This document shows, piece after piece, positions 1 to 8,785 of a DNA stretch of 64,000 nucleotides. The stretch comes from Mesobacillus zeae (GTDB lineage Bacteria; Bacillota; Bacilli; Bacillales; Cytobacillaceae). The notes beneath the pieces were generated by a model. The model was not told where the DNA came from. It was given only the letters and a program-made list of their open reading frames with translations, and did no database searches. The stretch is taken from positions 62,001 to 126,000 of the forward strand of contig NZ_QWVT01000011.1 of assembly GCF_003570705.1 (NCBI RefSeq), in the 5' to 3' direction. The position numbers were made by a program, and so were the translations under genes. Within the stretch, counting starts at the first letter, position 1. Each line of letters opens with the position of its first letter.

Positions 1-2
1 TC

Positions 3-194
3 GGGGGCGGCGCCATCGTTTTGAAAGAATACTTAAAAACGCTCAATAACAATCTGGATGGCTATAATATTGACTTCTTTGAAGATGAAAAAGAGAGCAT
101 CTGGATGATGGCCAATGCTTATTATAAGTTAATCAGCGATTTCGCCAGAAAAGCAGAGAAGCAGCAAGAGGCCAAGCAGCCAGTAAAGAACTAA
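3..194 (+). CDS. ParM/StbA-like actin-fold ATPase, C-terminal end (partial)
   Basis: The 5' part lies outside the window; only about 63 C-terminal residues are visible. They start with GGGA, the glycine-rich turn typical of the adenosine-binding motif of actin-like ATPases, and end in a charged helix rich in Lys, Glu and Gln. The downstream gene, 14 bp away, has the size and layout of a ParR-type adaptor, which supports a ParM-type plasmid-style segregation actin. ParM homologues polymerise with ATP and push DNA apart through ParR bound to a centromere. The family call rests on the short glycine motif plus context, so a general actin-like ATPase of the Alp/Alf group is equally possible. Confidence 0.6.
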   Translation, partial: GGGAIVLKEYLKTLNNNLDGYNIDFFEDEKESIWMMANAYYKLISDFARKAEKQQEAKQPVKN

Positions 195-208
195 AATAAG
201 GTGGTCCT

Positions 209-799
209 ATGAATAAAACCAATGCTGGCGAGGTCAAAAGAGGCCAAACCATATCCTTCCGGGTCCCTTCCGATATCCCGGACCATTTGCTCAAGCAGCT
301 GCAGAAATTAAAAGAAACAGAGAGACGGAATTTCTCAAGCAAAATTGCAGAGTTTGTTGTTGAGGGAGTCGGGACATCTTTTTCAAGGGAACGGGAAAGT
401 ATCACCATTCCGCTGCCGCACCGTTTAAGCAAGGCGCAGCGTGACTGGATTAAGCATGAACACTCGGAAGCGCTGCTTGGCAGCATTGTCTATCAGCTTC
501 TTAACGATCCGGTGCGTACCGCATCACTGCTTGCATCACTAAACAGCAATCGGACCGATATTGATGAGGCGCTCTATCTTCAGGAAGATGTGCCAATGCC
601 TCCTGCTGCTATGGAGCCTGCAGACGACATTGGAGAAGCTCTGCCTGATGTGGAACCCGGCGGGGTTGACGATGACCTCGACGCCTTTGATTGGGCCTCA
701 GCTAAGCGTGCAGAACCAGAGTCCGAGCTAGAAGGGGAAGAACCAGAAGCGGATCTTGATGAACTGCTTGGAGACTTCCTCGCTAAAATGAACAATTAG
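209..799 (+). CDS. ParR/AlfB-like DNA-binding adaptor of an actin-type partition pair
   Basis: The protein has 196 residues with an ATG start and AAGGTGG ribosome binding site. The N-terminal third (about residues 10-55) is basic and begins ISFRVPSD, which fits a short beta strand followed by two helices, as in ribbon-helix-helix proteins. The last 70 residues are strongly acidic and end in a short amphipathic segment, LDELLGDFLAKMNN. In ParR-type adaptors the N-terminus binds the centromere and the C-terminus contacts the actin filament; this protein has that arrangement. It follows the actin-like gene by 14 bp and a terminator follows it, so the two form a closed operon. The function is inferred from layout and partner, not from a certain family match. 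Confidence 0.55.
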   Translation: MNKTNAGEVKRGQTISFRVPSDIPDHLLKQLQKLKETERRNFSSKIAEFVVEGVGTSFSRERESITIPLPHRLSKAQRDWIKHEHSEALLGSIVYQLLNDPVRTASLLASLNSNRTDIDEALYLQEDVPMPPAAMEPADDIGEALPDVEPGGVDDDLDAFDWASAKRAEPESELEGEEPEADLDELLGDFLAKMNN

Positions 800-813
800 C
801 TTTCCGTACATTC

Positions 814-859
814 AAAAAGACTATTATTGCAGGGTAATATCGCAATAATAGTCTTTTTT
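814..859 (+). terminator. Rho-independent terminator of the ParM/ParR-like operon
   Basis: A 17-bp stem (arms 814-830 and 842-858) around an 11-base loop is followed by a T run. It closes the operon 15 bp after the adaptor stop codon. Confidence 0.9.
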
Positions 860-1013
860 ATGTTTCTATTTTCCGTTATCCCGCGTGCTAACACGGGGGA
901 CAAGAAACGTAATTCGTATATTTCAATGTGCTTCGTTTAGGTCTAGAAAGGGTTTCTTCGATTTTTAATTGTAGCCCAGCAATCTATAGTAAATGCAAAT
1001 TCATTACATTAAA

Positions 1014-1085
1014 AGCAGATAGAACGGGTGTAACCGTGTAGATAGAACGGCTATTACCGTAGATAGAAAGTCCGCAGCCTTAGAT
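1014..1085. repeat. About 21-bp degenerate tandem repeats with AGATAGAA core
   Basis: Three units begin AGATAGAACGGG, AGATAGAACGGC and AGATAGAAAGTC, spaced 23 and then 21 bp. A weaker fourth copy (AGATATCC) follows another 21 bp on. The rest of the 860-1254 stretch shows no gene. The repeats lie about 220 bp downstream of the ParR-like gene, where the AlfAB system keeps its centromere, so they could be binding sites. They could also be a dispersed intergenic repeat. Confidence 0.6.
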
Positions 1086-1254
1086 ATCCTAGCAATATTC
1101 ATCTTAATTTACAATTGTGGAACCGGTTATACATGCTGCTTGGCCAGGCCAATTGCCGATAAAGAGGGAAAAAGTGTATTTTTTCTCCTCAATCTTTTAA
1201 AAAAAACACCTCATTCTCCGAAAAAGCGAACTGTTTATTCAAAAATAGCTTCCA

Positions 1255-1302
1255 AACAAAAAAATCGCCATTACCTAGCTAATTTAGCTAGGCAATGACG
1301 AT
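1255..1302 (-). terminator. Terminator of the potABCD operon
   Basis: An 18-bp near-perfect hairpin (1265-1301, arms around CTAGCTAA) is followed on the minus strand by a run of seven T. It lies about 75 bp after the potD stop and ends the polyamine operon. Confidence 0.85.
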
Positions 1303-1374
1303 CACCACTATCTTGCTCTCCAATCTGAAAAGGCCTTTTTCTCGCCCGAAAATAGGCGCCTGCCCAACCTCATC

Positions 1375-2448
1375 CTATTTCCGGTGCATTTTAAATTGCA
1401 AAAACAGCTCGTTATAATATGCGAGGTTCTCTTTTCCGAGATTCTCGTATACTTCGAGTTTTTCAGTTAGCTCAGACGAAGGGTAGAATCGTTCGTCCTC
1501 TACCATTTCCTTCGGCAAATACTGTAACGCTGCTTTGTTTGGTGTGGAGTAGCTTACATACTCTGTGTTTTGTGCAGCAATCTTCGGATCAAGCATATAG
1601 TTGATAAACTGGTGTGCCCCGTCGACATTCTTAGCTGTTTTCGGAATGACCATATTATCGAACCACAAATTGGAGCCCTCTTTTGGCACGACATATTCTA
1701 AGTCCTCGTTTTCAGCCATGATTTCCGAAGCAACTCCTGACCATACGAGCCCTACAGCGGCTTCCTGGTTCTCAAGGAGCAACCGGATTTCATCGCCGAC
1801 AATGGCTTTGACATTCGGAGTAAGGGAGTCCAGTTTATTTTTTGCCTCCAGAAGGTGGCCTTTGTCCGTATCGTTCAGGGAATAGCCGAGGCTGTTCAAT
1901 CCCATCCCAATCACTTCACGCGCACCATCCACAAGGAGGATTTGATTTTTTAATTCAGGATCCCACAGGTCGGACCAGCTATCAATTTCCTTGCCGTTAA
2001 GCATTTTTGGATTGTAGGTAATCCCAACGGTTCCCCAGAAGTAGGGAACGGAAAAATGGTTTTTCGGGTCGAAAGGCAGATCCATGAAGCGTTTGTCGAT
2101 ATATTTCAAGTTTGGAAGTTTCGAGTGATCAAGCTGGACAAGAAGCTTTTCCTTGCGCATTTTATCAATCATATACTCTGACGGGATGGCAATATCGTAA
2201 TGGGTCCCGCCTTGCTTGATCTTCGTCATCATGGCTTCGTTAGAGTCAAACGTTTCATAAATGACCTTCATACCAGTTTCTTTTTCAAAACGGTTAATCA
2301 GGTCTGCGTCGATATAGTCGCCCCAGTTATAGATCGTCAGCGTATTTTCACCGGAATACCCCTGCTCGGAATTCAGGCTGGAAATTGCATAAAGGAGCAC
2401 CCCCGATACAAGGGCGATCGCAATAAAGAAACGGAAAATCCTGCTCAT
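1375..2448 (-). CDS. potD: Spermidine/putrescine ABC transporter substrate-binding protein PotD
   Basis: The 357-residue periplasmic-type binding protein delivers polyamines to the PotBC channel outside the membrane. The mature part opens with LTIYNWGDYIDADLINRFEKE, cut here at TIYNWGDYID, the signature of the PotD/PotF family, and the length matches. A single N-terminal hydrophobic segment (about residues 5-24) is present. No lipobox cysteine is seen, so the protein is probably held by an uncleaved anchor or released rather than lipidated. The start overlaps the potC stop by 4 bp (ATGA), showing translational coupling. It is the last gene of the operon and is followed by a strong terminator. 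Confidence 0.93.
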   Translation of the reverse strand: MSRIFRFFIAIALVSGVLLYAISSLNSEQGYSGENTLTIYNWGDYIDADLINRFEKETGMKVIYETFDSNEAMMTKIKQGGTHYDIAIPSEYMIDKMRKEKLLVQLDHSKLPNLKYIDKRFMDLPFDPKNHFSVPYFWGTVGITYNPKMLNGKEIDSWSDLWDPELKNQILLVDGAREVIGMGLNSLGYSLNDTDKGHLLEAKNKLDSLTPNVKAIVGDEIRLLLENQEAAVGLVWSGVASEIMAENEDLEYVVPKEGSNLWFDNMVIPKTAKNVDGAHQFINYMLDPKIAAQNTEYVSYSTPNKAALQYLPKEMVEDERFYPSSELTEKLEVYENLGKENLAYYNELFLQFKMHRK

Positions 2449-3257
2449 TTTCCAACCCCCATTCCGTTAGGCTTGTTCCGCTTCGAGATGAAGTAGTAGA
2501 CAACAACGAGCAGCATCGTAAAGAGGAACAGCAACGCTGACAACGCATTGATATGCAGCGATATTCCACGGCGTGCAAGGGAGTAGATTTCAACGGAAAG
2601 CGTGGAAAATCCGTTGCCTGTCACGAAAAAAGTAACTGCGAAATCATCAAACGAGTATGTCAGTGCCATAAAAAAGCCGGCAAAAATTCCTGGTGAAATG
2701 TATGGGATGATGACTTTCGAAAATACATCCCAGCCGCTTGCACCAAGATCGCGGGCCGCATCGATCAAGGATGGGCTCATTTCGGACAGCTTCGGGAGCA
2801 CCATTAGGACGACAATCGGAATGCAAAAAGCGATATGGGACAGCAGCACCGAATAAAACCCCAGCTTGATGCCGGCCATCGTGAACAGAATCAAAAACGA
2901 TGCTCCAATAATGACATCGGGACTTACAATCAGCACATTATTCAAGGACAAAAGTGCATTTTTAGTGTTCCTTTTTCTCGCCATATGGATGGCCAGTGCG
3001 CCCAGAACTCCGATCATGGTAGAGATCAGCGCAGCTAATAAGGCGACCACGATTGTGTTGAGCACGATGATCAGAAGCCGGGTATCCTGGAACAGCTCTT
3101 TATACCAATCGAGCGTGAAGCCTTTGAAGTCATACATTGTGTCTCCGCTGTTAAAAGAATAAAAAATCAAGAACAGAATTGGCGCATAAAGAATAAAAAA
3201 GATGACCGCCAAATAAAGCTTGGAAACAGGAGATAATTTTCTATCCAATTTATGCAC
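2445..3257 (-). CDS. potC: Spermidine/putrescine ABC transporter permease PotC
   Basis: This 270-residue inner-membrane permease has about six transmembrane segments and the EAA-type coupling loop (SPSLIDAARDLGASGWDVF, residues about 165-183), which docks on the ATPase PotA. It pairs with PotB to form the channel. The frame overlaps the potB stop by 8 bp and starts with GTG. A TTG two codons later has better spacing from the GGGG stretch, so the exact start is uncertain. Order in the operon is potA-B-C-D, as in other bacteria. Confidence 0.92.
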   Translation of the reverse strand: MHKLDRKLSPVSKLYLAVIFFILYAPILFLIFYSFNSGDTMYDFKGFTLDWYKELFQDTRLLIIVLNTIVVALLAALISTMIGVLGALAIHMARKRNTKNALLSLNNVLIVSPDVIIGASFLILFTMAGIKLGFYSVLLSHIAFCIPIVVLMVLPKLSEMSPSLIDAARDLGASGWDVFSKVIIPYISPGIFAGFFMALTYSFDDFAVTFFVTGNGFSTLSVEIYSLARRGISLHINALSALLFLFTMLLVVVYYFISKRNKPNGMGVGK

Positions 3258-4053
3258 CCCGCTTTCGTGAGCCTGTCAGCATCATGATCAGGACCATTGT
3301 AATCATGAGGAAAACGGAAATCATCGAGCCCATTCCCCAGTCCTCTGTCACAAGGAAATGCTGCTCAATGGCTGTGCCAAGCGTAATGACCCGGTTGCCG
3401 GCAATCAGCCTTGTCAGCATGAATAGAGAGAGCGCCGGGATGAAGACGACCTGGCAGCCGGATTTTACACCGTCGATTGTCAGCGGAAAAATAACACGCC
3501 GGAATGTCGTCCACCTTGATGCGCCGAGATCATTGGCCGCATCAAGCAAAGTGGGGTTCAAATCGTTTAGCGAATTAAAAATCGGCAAAATCATAAACGG
3601 TATAAAAATATAAACAGAGACAAATACAAAGCTGAAATCAGTAAACAAAATTTGTTTCGAACCGATTCCGACCATCTCCAGGAAGTTGTTTGCTGCTCCA
3701 TAAGTCCCGAAGATGCCAAGGAATGCATACGCTTTTAGGAGCAGGTTGATCCAGGATGGTGTGATGATCAGCAACAGCCACAGCTGCTTATGTGTCGTTT
3801 TTGTCAGCAGGTAAGCTGCTGGATAGGCAACTGCAAGCGAAATGGCCGTAATCAGGAATGCGTACCAGAACGAACTGAAAATCATTTTTAAATAAACAGG
3901 TGTAAAGAATTTCTCGTAGTTGCTTAGTGACAGCTGGCCCTCAATATTAAAGAAAGAGTAGTAGAGTACGAGCAGAATCGGTGCAACGACAAACAGGATG
4001 ATCCAAAGCAGATACGGAACAGCATAAAGCGAGCGGGTAAGCTTATTCTCCAT
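3250..4053 (-). CDS. potB: Spermidine/putrescine ABC transporter permease PotB
   Basis: The protein (267 residues from the chosen ATG at 4053, MENKLTRSL) has six predicted transmembrane segments and the coupling loop [19 protein letters not shown]. It is the first channel subunit of the polyamine importer. A longer reading frame extends 24 codons upstream into potA, but those residues are hydrophilic and would lie wholly within the potA end, so the shorter start is preferred. The start sits 11 bp inside potA, giving tight coupling between ATPase and permease. Confidence 0.92.
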   Translation of the reverse strand: MENKLTRSLYAVPYLLWIILFVVAPILLVLYYSFFNIEGQLSLSNYEKFFTPVYLKMIFSSFWYAFLITAISLAVAYPAAYLLTKTTHKQLWLLLIITPSWINLLLKAYAFLGIFGTYGAANNFLEMVGIGSKQILFTDFSFVFVSVYIFIPFMILPIFNSLNDLNPTLLDAANDLGASRWTTFRRVIFPLTIDGVKSGCQVVFIPALSLFMLTRLIAGNRVITLGTAIEQHFLVTEDWGMGSMISVFLMITMVLIMMLTGSRKRGA

Positions 4054-5152
4054 CGTTATCCACATCCGCGTATGCTTCAAGCCGCCTGTCGAATTCTTCT
4101 TCTGTTTCGCCAAGGCGCATGACATGTATGGCTTCAGGGTCGAAATGCAAACCGATTTCTGTTCCTACGGCTGCTTTTTTCGTTGAATGGACAAGCCATT
4201 CATTGCCATCCTGGTCATAGCAGCTGATTTCGTAGTGGACGCCACGGAACAAGAGGGAGTCTACTTTTACCTTAAGCTTTCCATGCTCGGTCGAGGTGAT
4301 TTCAAGATCCTCTGGCCTGATGACAATTTCCACTGGTTCATTCTTGTCCAGTCCCTGGTCGACGCATTCAAACTGGCGGCCGACAAACTCAACAAGATAA
4401 TCTTCAATCATTTTCCCTTTAACAATATTCGATTCGCCAATAAAGTCGGCAACAAATTGGTTGATTGGTTCATCATAAATGTCTATCGGAGTGCCGCTTT
4501 GCTGAATTTTTCCCTTGTTCAGGACAAAAATTTCATCGGACATAGCGAGCGCTTCTTCCTGGTCATGTGTAACAAAGATAAAGGTGATGCCCAGCCTGCG
4601 CTGCAGTTCACGCAGCTCATACTGCATCTCTGTGCGAAGCTTGAGGTCAAGTGCCGACAGGGGTTCATCAAGGAGGATGACTTCCGGCTCGTTGACAATT
4701 GCTCTTGCGATCGCGACCCGCTGGCGTTGGCCGCCGGACATTTCGCGAATCTCCCTGTTCTCATAGCCTTGCAGATTGACAAAGTTTAAAGCTTCCTTTA
4801 CTTTCGACTCGATAGCAGGGGCTTTCATTTTTTTGATCCTCAATCCAAAAGCCACATTTTCGAACACATTCAGATGTGGGAAAAGGGCGTAATCCTGGAA
4901 TACGGTGTTCACCTGCCGCTTATTGGCGGGCACGTGGTTGATTTTATTTCCGTTAAAAAGAATCTCGCCTTCCGATGCTTCCGTGAAACCGGCGATAAGC
5001 CGCAGGATGGTGGTCTTTCCGCATCCCGACGGGCCAAGGAGTGTATAGAATTTGCCTCGCTCGATCTCAAAGCTCACATCCTTGAGGACGGGCGGGTCGT
5101 TGTCGTATAGTTTGGTAACGTGCTTAAACTGAATAATCGGTACGTTTTCCAT
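4043..5152 (-). CDS. potA: Spermidine/putrescine ABC transporter ATP-binding protein PotA
   Basis: PotA hydrolyses ATP to drive polyamine import through PotBC. It has Walker A (GPSGCGKTT, about residues 38-46), the signature [14 protein letters not shown], Walker B ([12 protein letters not shown]) and the H-loop (FVTHDQEEA). A C-terminal TOBE-type domain covers about residues 235-345. ATG at 5152 is preferred over a GTG 9 bp upstream because AGGTG lies six bases before it. It is the first gene of potABCD, behind a sigma-A promoter (5263-5292). Confidence 0.95.
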   Translation of the reverse strand: MENVPIIQFKHVTKLYDNDPPVLKDVSFEIERGKFYTLLGPSGCGKTTILRLIAGFTEASEGEILFNGNKINHVPANKRQVNTVFQDYALFPHLNVFENVAFGLRIKKMKAPAIESKVKEALNFVNLQGYENREIREMSGGQRQRVAIARAIVNEPEVILLDEPLSALDLKLRTEMQYELRELQRRLGITFIFVTHDQEEALAMSDEIFVLNKGKIQQSGTPIDIYDEPINQFVADFIGESNIVKGKMIEDYLVEFVGRQFECVDQGLDKNEPVEIVIRPEDLEITSTEHGKLKVKVDSLLFRGVHYEISCYDQDGNEWLVHSTKKAAVGTEIGLHFDPEAIHVMRLGETEEEFDRRLEAYADVDNDGE

Positions 5153-5208
5153 GACAGGCACCTACTTTCTTTTACTTCTGTAAATCCTGCTCCGTGCAGG
5201 TTCTTTGA

Positions 5209-5234
5209 AACGATCATTTTACATGATTATCGTT
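5209..5234. promoter_or_regulatory. Inverted repeat in the potA leader, possible operator
   Basis: AACGATCAT and ATGATTATCGTT face each other across a short A/T-rich centre, downstream of the potA promoter. A second small hairpin (CCTGC/GCAGG, 5185-5200) follows nearer the gene. Position and symmetry suggest control of the operon. No regulator is adjacent, so the binding protein is unknown. Confidence 0.35.
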
Positions 5235-5262
5235 CTGTAAGCCCTTTTAAGCATACGGAATA

Positions 5263-5292
5263 ATTATACCTAAAAAGTATGTGAATCGTTAA
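5263..5292 (-). promoter_or_regulatory. Sigma-A promoter of potABCD
   Basis: On the minus strand a perfect -10 TATAAT (5263-5268) lies 18 bp after TTAACG (5287-5292, weak -35). The transcript would have a leader of roughly 100 bases before potA. Confidence 0.6.
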
Positions 5293-5348
5293 CTGTTATT
5301 CTGATATTTAAAAGAAGGTCAACCGGCGGGGAAAATAATAGGGATATA

Positions 5349-5378
5349 TTGACACGCCTACAAAGTCTATGGTATTAA
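5349..5378 (+). promoter_or_regulatory. Sigma-A promoter of htpG
   Basis: A perfect -35 TTGACA (5349-5354) precedes TATTAA (5373-5378) by 18 bp. The expected start of transcription, near 5385, falls immediately before the CIRCE element. Confidence 0.75.
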
Positions 5379-5387
5379 ATGTATGGG

Positions 5388-5414
5388 TTGGCACTCTTGG
5401 GTTGAGAGTGCTAA
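5388..5414 (+). promoter_or_regulatory. CIRCE element (HrcA operator) in front of htpG
   Basis: TTGGCACTC and GAGTGCTAA are separated by exactly nine bases. This matches the CIRCE consensus TTAGCACTC-N9-GAGTGCTAA with one change. The site lies at the start of the predicted transcript, the usual place for HrcA repression. In B. subtilis, htpG is not an HrcA target, so the arrangement differs from that model. Confidence 0.92.
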
Positions 5415-5471
5415 AACAAAAATGAAAGTATTGTTTTTACAAAAAATATATCGGGAAAGGGAGAATCTTTC

Positions 5472-7352
5472 ATGGAAAAGAAGCAGTTTCAGGCTGAATC
5501 AAAACGCCTGATGGAAATGATGGTCAATTCGATTTATTCCCACAAGGAAATCTTTTTGCGGGAGCTAATCTCAAATGCCAGTGATGCCATCGACAAGATT
5601 TACTATAAAGCATTGGCCGATGATTCTTTGACATTTAATAAAGACAGCTACTATATAAAAGTGGTTCCTGACAAGGAAAACAGGACGCTGACATTGATTG
5701 ATACTGGTATCGGAATGACGAAGGAAGAGTTGGAATCTAATCTTGGTACAATTGCCAGAAGCGGATCCCTTGCTTTCAAAAGTGAGAATGAAGTGAAGAA
5801 CGGCCACGATATTATCGGCCAGTTCGGTGTTGGATTTTATTCAGCATTCATGGTTGCCGACCAGGTGACCGTTATCAGCAGGGCCTTAGGCAGCGAGGAA
5901 GCATATCGATGGGAGTCTGAAGGTACTGATGGGTACACGATTGCACCTTGTGAGAAAGAAACTGTCGGCACCGAAATTATTTTAAAAATAAAAGATAATA
6001 CAGAAGAAGAGCAGTACGGTGATTATCTGGAAGAATACCGGCTGAAGTCGATCATCAAAAAGTACTCTGACTTTATCCGCTACCCAATCAAGATGGAAGT
6101 GACATCAAGCAGGTTAAAGGATGGATCAGACAGTGAGTTTGAGGAATTCAGCGAAGAACAGACAGTCAACAGCATGGTACCGATTTGGAGGAAGAACAAA
6201 AGCGAGCTCAATGAAGAAGATTACGTGAACTTCTACAATGAAAAGCGTTACGGGTTCGACAAGCCGCTCAAACATGTGCACATCAGTGTGGACGGGACGA
6301 TCAGGTATAATGCGATCCTGTTCATCCCTGAGAATATGCCGTTTGATTACTATTCCAAAGAGTATGAAAAGGGACTTGAGCTTTATTCAAACGGTGTCCT
6401 CATTATGGAGAAATGCGCAGATTTGCTACCGGATCACTTCAGCTTTGTTAAAGGGATGGTCGATTCCGAGGATTTGTCTTTGAATATCTCTCGGGAAATT
6501 CTACAGCATGATCGCCAGCTGAAGCTGATTGCCAAAAATATCAGCAAGAAAATTAAAAGTGAGCTGCAAAGCCTCCTTAAGGATGACCGCGAAGAATATG
6601 AGACGTTCTACAATTCTTTCGGAAGGCAGCTGAAATACGGCGTCTACAGCGACTTTGGCGTAAATAAAGAAGCACTCCAGGACCTCCTCCTGTTCCATTC
6701 TTCCAAAGAGAAGAAGCTTGTCAGCCTTGATGAATATGTGTCACGGATGCCTGAGGAACAGAAGTATATTTATTATGCATCCGGCGATTCTATTGATAGA
6801 ATTGACAAACTTCCTCAGACAGAGTTAGTGGCGGAAAAAGGATTCGAAATTCTTTATTTCACCGATGAAATCGATGAGTTTGCCATCAAGATGCTGATGA
6901 GCTACAAAGACAAGGAATTCAAGTCTGTGGCAAGTGGCGATCTTGGAATTGAAGATGGCGATGGGAAAGAAGAGGCAGAATCTGCGGAGAGTGAATACAA
7001 AGACCTCTTTGCATCCATGAAAGAGATTTTGGCAGATAAAGTGAAGGATGTCCGTGCTTCGAAGAGACTTAAGTCCCATCCAGTGTGCCTGTCGACAGAC
7101 GGCGAAATCACGATTGAGATGGAGAAAATTCTGAAGGCAATGCCGAACAGTCAGGATGTCAAAGCTGAGAAAGTACTTGAAATCAATACAAACCATGAAG
7201 TCTTCGGCTCATTGAAAGAAGCCTTCGGCGGGGACAAAGAGAAATTGAGCTTGTATACAAAGCTCCTGTACAGCCAGGCACTTCTGATAGAAGGCCTGCC
7301 AATCCAGGATCCAGTTGAATTCACAAACGATATGTGCAAAATCATGGTCTGA
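5472..7352 (+). CDS. htpG: Molecular chaperone HtpG (bacterial Hsp90)
   Basis: The 626-residue cytosolic ATP-dependent chaperone has the normal length for the family. The N-terminal GHKL ATPase motifs are present in order: [18 protein letters not shown] and GQFGVGFYS. The middle domain (NISREILQ) and C-terminal dimerisation region follow. A good ribosome binding site (AAAGGGAG) precedes the ATG. It is a single gene with its own CIRCE-controlled promoter, so it should be derepressed by heat through HrcA. A perfect 50-bp palindrome 20 bp after the stop can serve as its terminator structure. Confidence 0.97.
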   Translation: MEKKQFQAESKRLMEMMVNSIYSHKEIFLRELISNASDAIDKIYYKALADDSLTFNKDSYYIKVVPDKENRTLTLIDTGIGMTKEELESNLGTIARSGSLAFKSENEVKNGHDIIGQFGVGFYSAFMVADQVTVISRALGSEEAYRWESEGTDGYTIAPCEKETVGTEIILKIKDNTEEEQYGDYLEEYRLKSIIKKYSDFIRYPIKMEVTSSRLKDGSDSEFEEFSEEQTVNSMVPIWRKNKSELNEEDYVNFYNEKRYGFDKPLKHVHISVDGTIRYNAILFIPENMPFDYYSKEYEKGLELYSNGVLIMEKCADLLPDHFSFVKGMVDSEDLSLNISREILQHDRQLKLIAKNISKKIKSELQSLLKDDREEYETFYNSFGRQLKYGVYSDFGVNKEALQDLLLFHSSKEKKLVSLDEYVSRMPEEQKYIYYASGDSIDRIDKLPQTELVAEKGFEILYFTDEIDEFAIKMLMSYKDKEFKSVASGDLGIEDGDGKEEAESAESEYKDLFASMKEILADKVKDVRASKRLKSHPVCLSTDGEITIEMEKILKAMPNSQDVKAEKVLEINTNHEVFGSLKEAFGGDKEKLSLYTKLLYSQALLIEGLPIQDPVEFTNDMCKIMV

Positions 7353-7371
7353 TTTAGCACGCTGATGCATA

Positions 7372-7421
7372 AAACGGTGCCTGACCCCCTTTAGCATGCT
7401 AAAGGGGGTCAGGCACCGTTT
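7372..7421. repeat. Perfect 50-bp palindrome of the GTGCCTGACCCC family
   Basis: The first 25 bases are the exact reverse complement of the last 25. The outer part reads AAACGGTGCCTGACCCCC and the centre is TTTAGCATGCTAAA. It shares GTGCCTGACCCCC with four other sites in the window. It may also end htpG transcription, though no long T run follows. Confidence 0.95.
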
Positions 7422-7623
7422 GGTTTATTGCTGTGTTAACGCGAAGCTCTCTTATTTCCCTTTTCGAAGGGTTTCTAAACTCCTTCTATTGAATTAATTA
7501 TCGGCTGGAAACTTTTCTGAAAATTGAGTATTTGTTTCTATTAACTTATTTCTTTTCTCCCTATAAACTAGTAATTGTATGTTGCTTAGGATGACTAAAT
7601 AATTTTACGTGGGGGGATTTACA

Positions 7624-8688
7624 TTGAATTTGAAAAAGAAAGCAATTACTTTTTCTTTATCCGGGATGATGGCTCTAGGGGCTTTTGCGGCTGTCGGGAC
7701 TCCTGCAGGCGCCGTGGGGAACGGGCCGAATGCGGGGACAGGCTCGATCCAGACCTCTATTTTATATACCTATGAAGGGTTGGTAAATTATCTTAAAGAT
7801 CAGGATGTAAAACAGGACGCAATGACACTTGAAGTGATCGGGAAGACGGTAAAGGGCCGGGATATTCAAATGGCAAAGTACATTTCAAACCCAAATAACC
7901 CGACTATTCTATTCTTGACACAGCAGCACGGAAACGAGCAGCTTACGACAGAAGGAGCGCTTCAGTTCATTAAGCACCTTGGCACAAATAAAACAAAAGG
8001 TGTTCTCGATAATGTGAATATTCTCGTGATCCCAATGCTGAATGCCGATGGCGCAATGGGGGATGTCGACTTCTCTCTCGACGACTATCATGCGGACGGG
8101 GACCGTCACCTCACTCGCTATAATTCAAATAAAGTTGACTTGAATCGTGAACATGCAAAAGCTACTTCAGATATGGAACCAGAGGCAAGGGCGCTTCACG
8201 AAAATGTCTTTCAAGAATACCAGATTGACTATATGATCGACCTGCATCATCAAGGCACGCTGAGCGAAACGGACGGTAAGCTTGTTTCCGGTTCTATCCT
8301 TCATCCGACAAACGCCAGTGTGAAGCCAGAGGTGTTGGAAAAATCGAAAAAACTTGGCTCTGTTGTTTATCATGAGCTTGAGAGCAAAGGCTGGGGCCAT
8401 ATAGGGAAATATGAAGGTGGATCCGGTGCAAATATCGGCCGGAACGGAGCGGCAATCCGCTACGACATTTCCACACTCTTGTTTGAAATGCGCGGAATGT
8501 CGGACCACTACATTGAATCCTATGCCCTTGGTCAAAAGAGCAACGGTTACCTGATCAAGCAGACAATCGAAACACTTGATGCGACCGTCCGCTCTATTGC
8601 CGACGGCTCAATTGAAAAAGCGGACACAAGCTTCTGGGATACGCTTCCTACCCAGACGACAAGAGGCGGAGGCGAAGCAGACGAATAG
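7624..8688 (+). CDS. Secreted zinc carboxypeptidase, peptidase family M14
   Basis: The protein (354 residues from TTG at 7624, with GGGGGGA spaced six bases upstream) carries a signal peptide with a hydrophobic core (AITFSLSGMMALGAFAAVG) and an Ala-rich cleavage region. The catalytic domain shows the M14 zinc motif as HGNEQ, a substrate-binding stretch (NADGA, DLNREH), a third zinc ligand in DLHHQG, and a glutamate near the end in LLFEMRG. Such enzymes remove C-terminal residues from peptides or cleave muropeptides outside the cell. The substrate cannot be read from sequence. A GTG 15 bp upstream overlaps the ribosome binding site and is less likely as start. It is a single gene with its own terminator. 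Confidence 0.88.
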   Translation: MNLKKKAITFSLSGMMALGAFAAVGTPAGAVGNGPNAGTGSIQTSILYTYEGLVNYLKDQDVKQDAMTLEVIGKTVKGRDIQMAKYISNPNNPTILFLTQQHGNEQLTTEGALQFIKHLGTNKTKGVLDNVNILVIPMLNADGAMGDVDFSLDDYHADGDRHLTRYNSNKVDLNREHAKATSDMEPEARALHENVFQEYQIDYMIDLHHQGTLSETDGKLVSGSILHPTNASVKPEVLEKSKKLGSVVYHELESKGWGHIGKYEGGSGANIGRNGAAIRYDISTLLFEMRGMSDHYIESYALGQKSNGYLIKQTIETLDATVRSIADGSIEKADTSFWDTLPTQTTRGGGEADE

Positions 8689-8702
8689 AAGCAGCAAACC
8701 AC

Positions 8703-8739
8703 ACACCTCTGGTCTTTAGACAGGGGTGTAGTTTTTTTT
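8703..8739 (+). terminator. Terminator after the M14 carboxypeptidase gene
   Basis: A nine-pair stem (ACACCTCTG/CAGGGGTGT, one G-T pair) is followed by eight T. Confidence 0.85.
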
Positions 8740-8785
8740 AGGTGTATTGTTTGATCAAGTTCTGATATCTATTAAAGGAGCAGAA

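Noticed and set aside
5162-5262. Riboswitch-like leader of potA
   Set aside because: Only two small hairpins are seen and no known riboswitch core; kept as a possible operator only.
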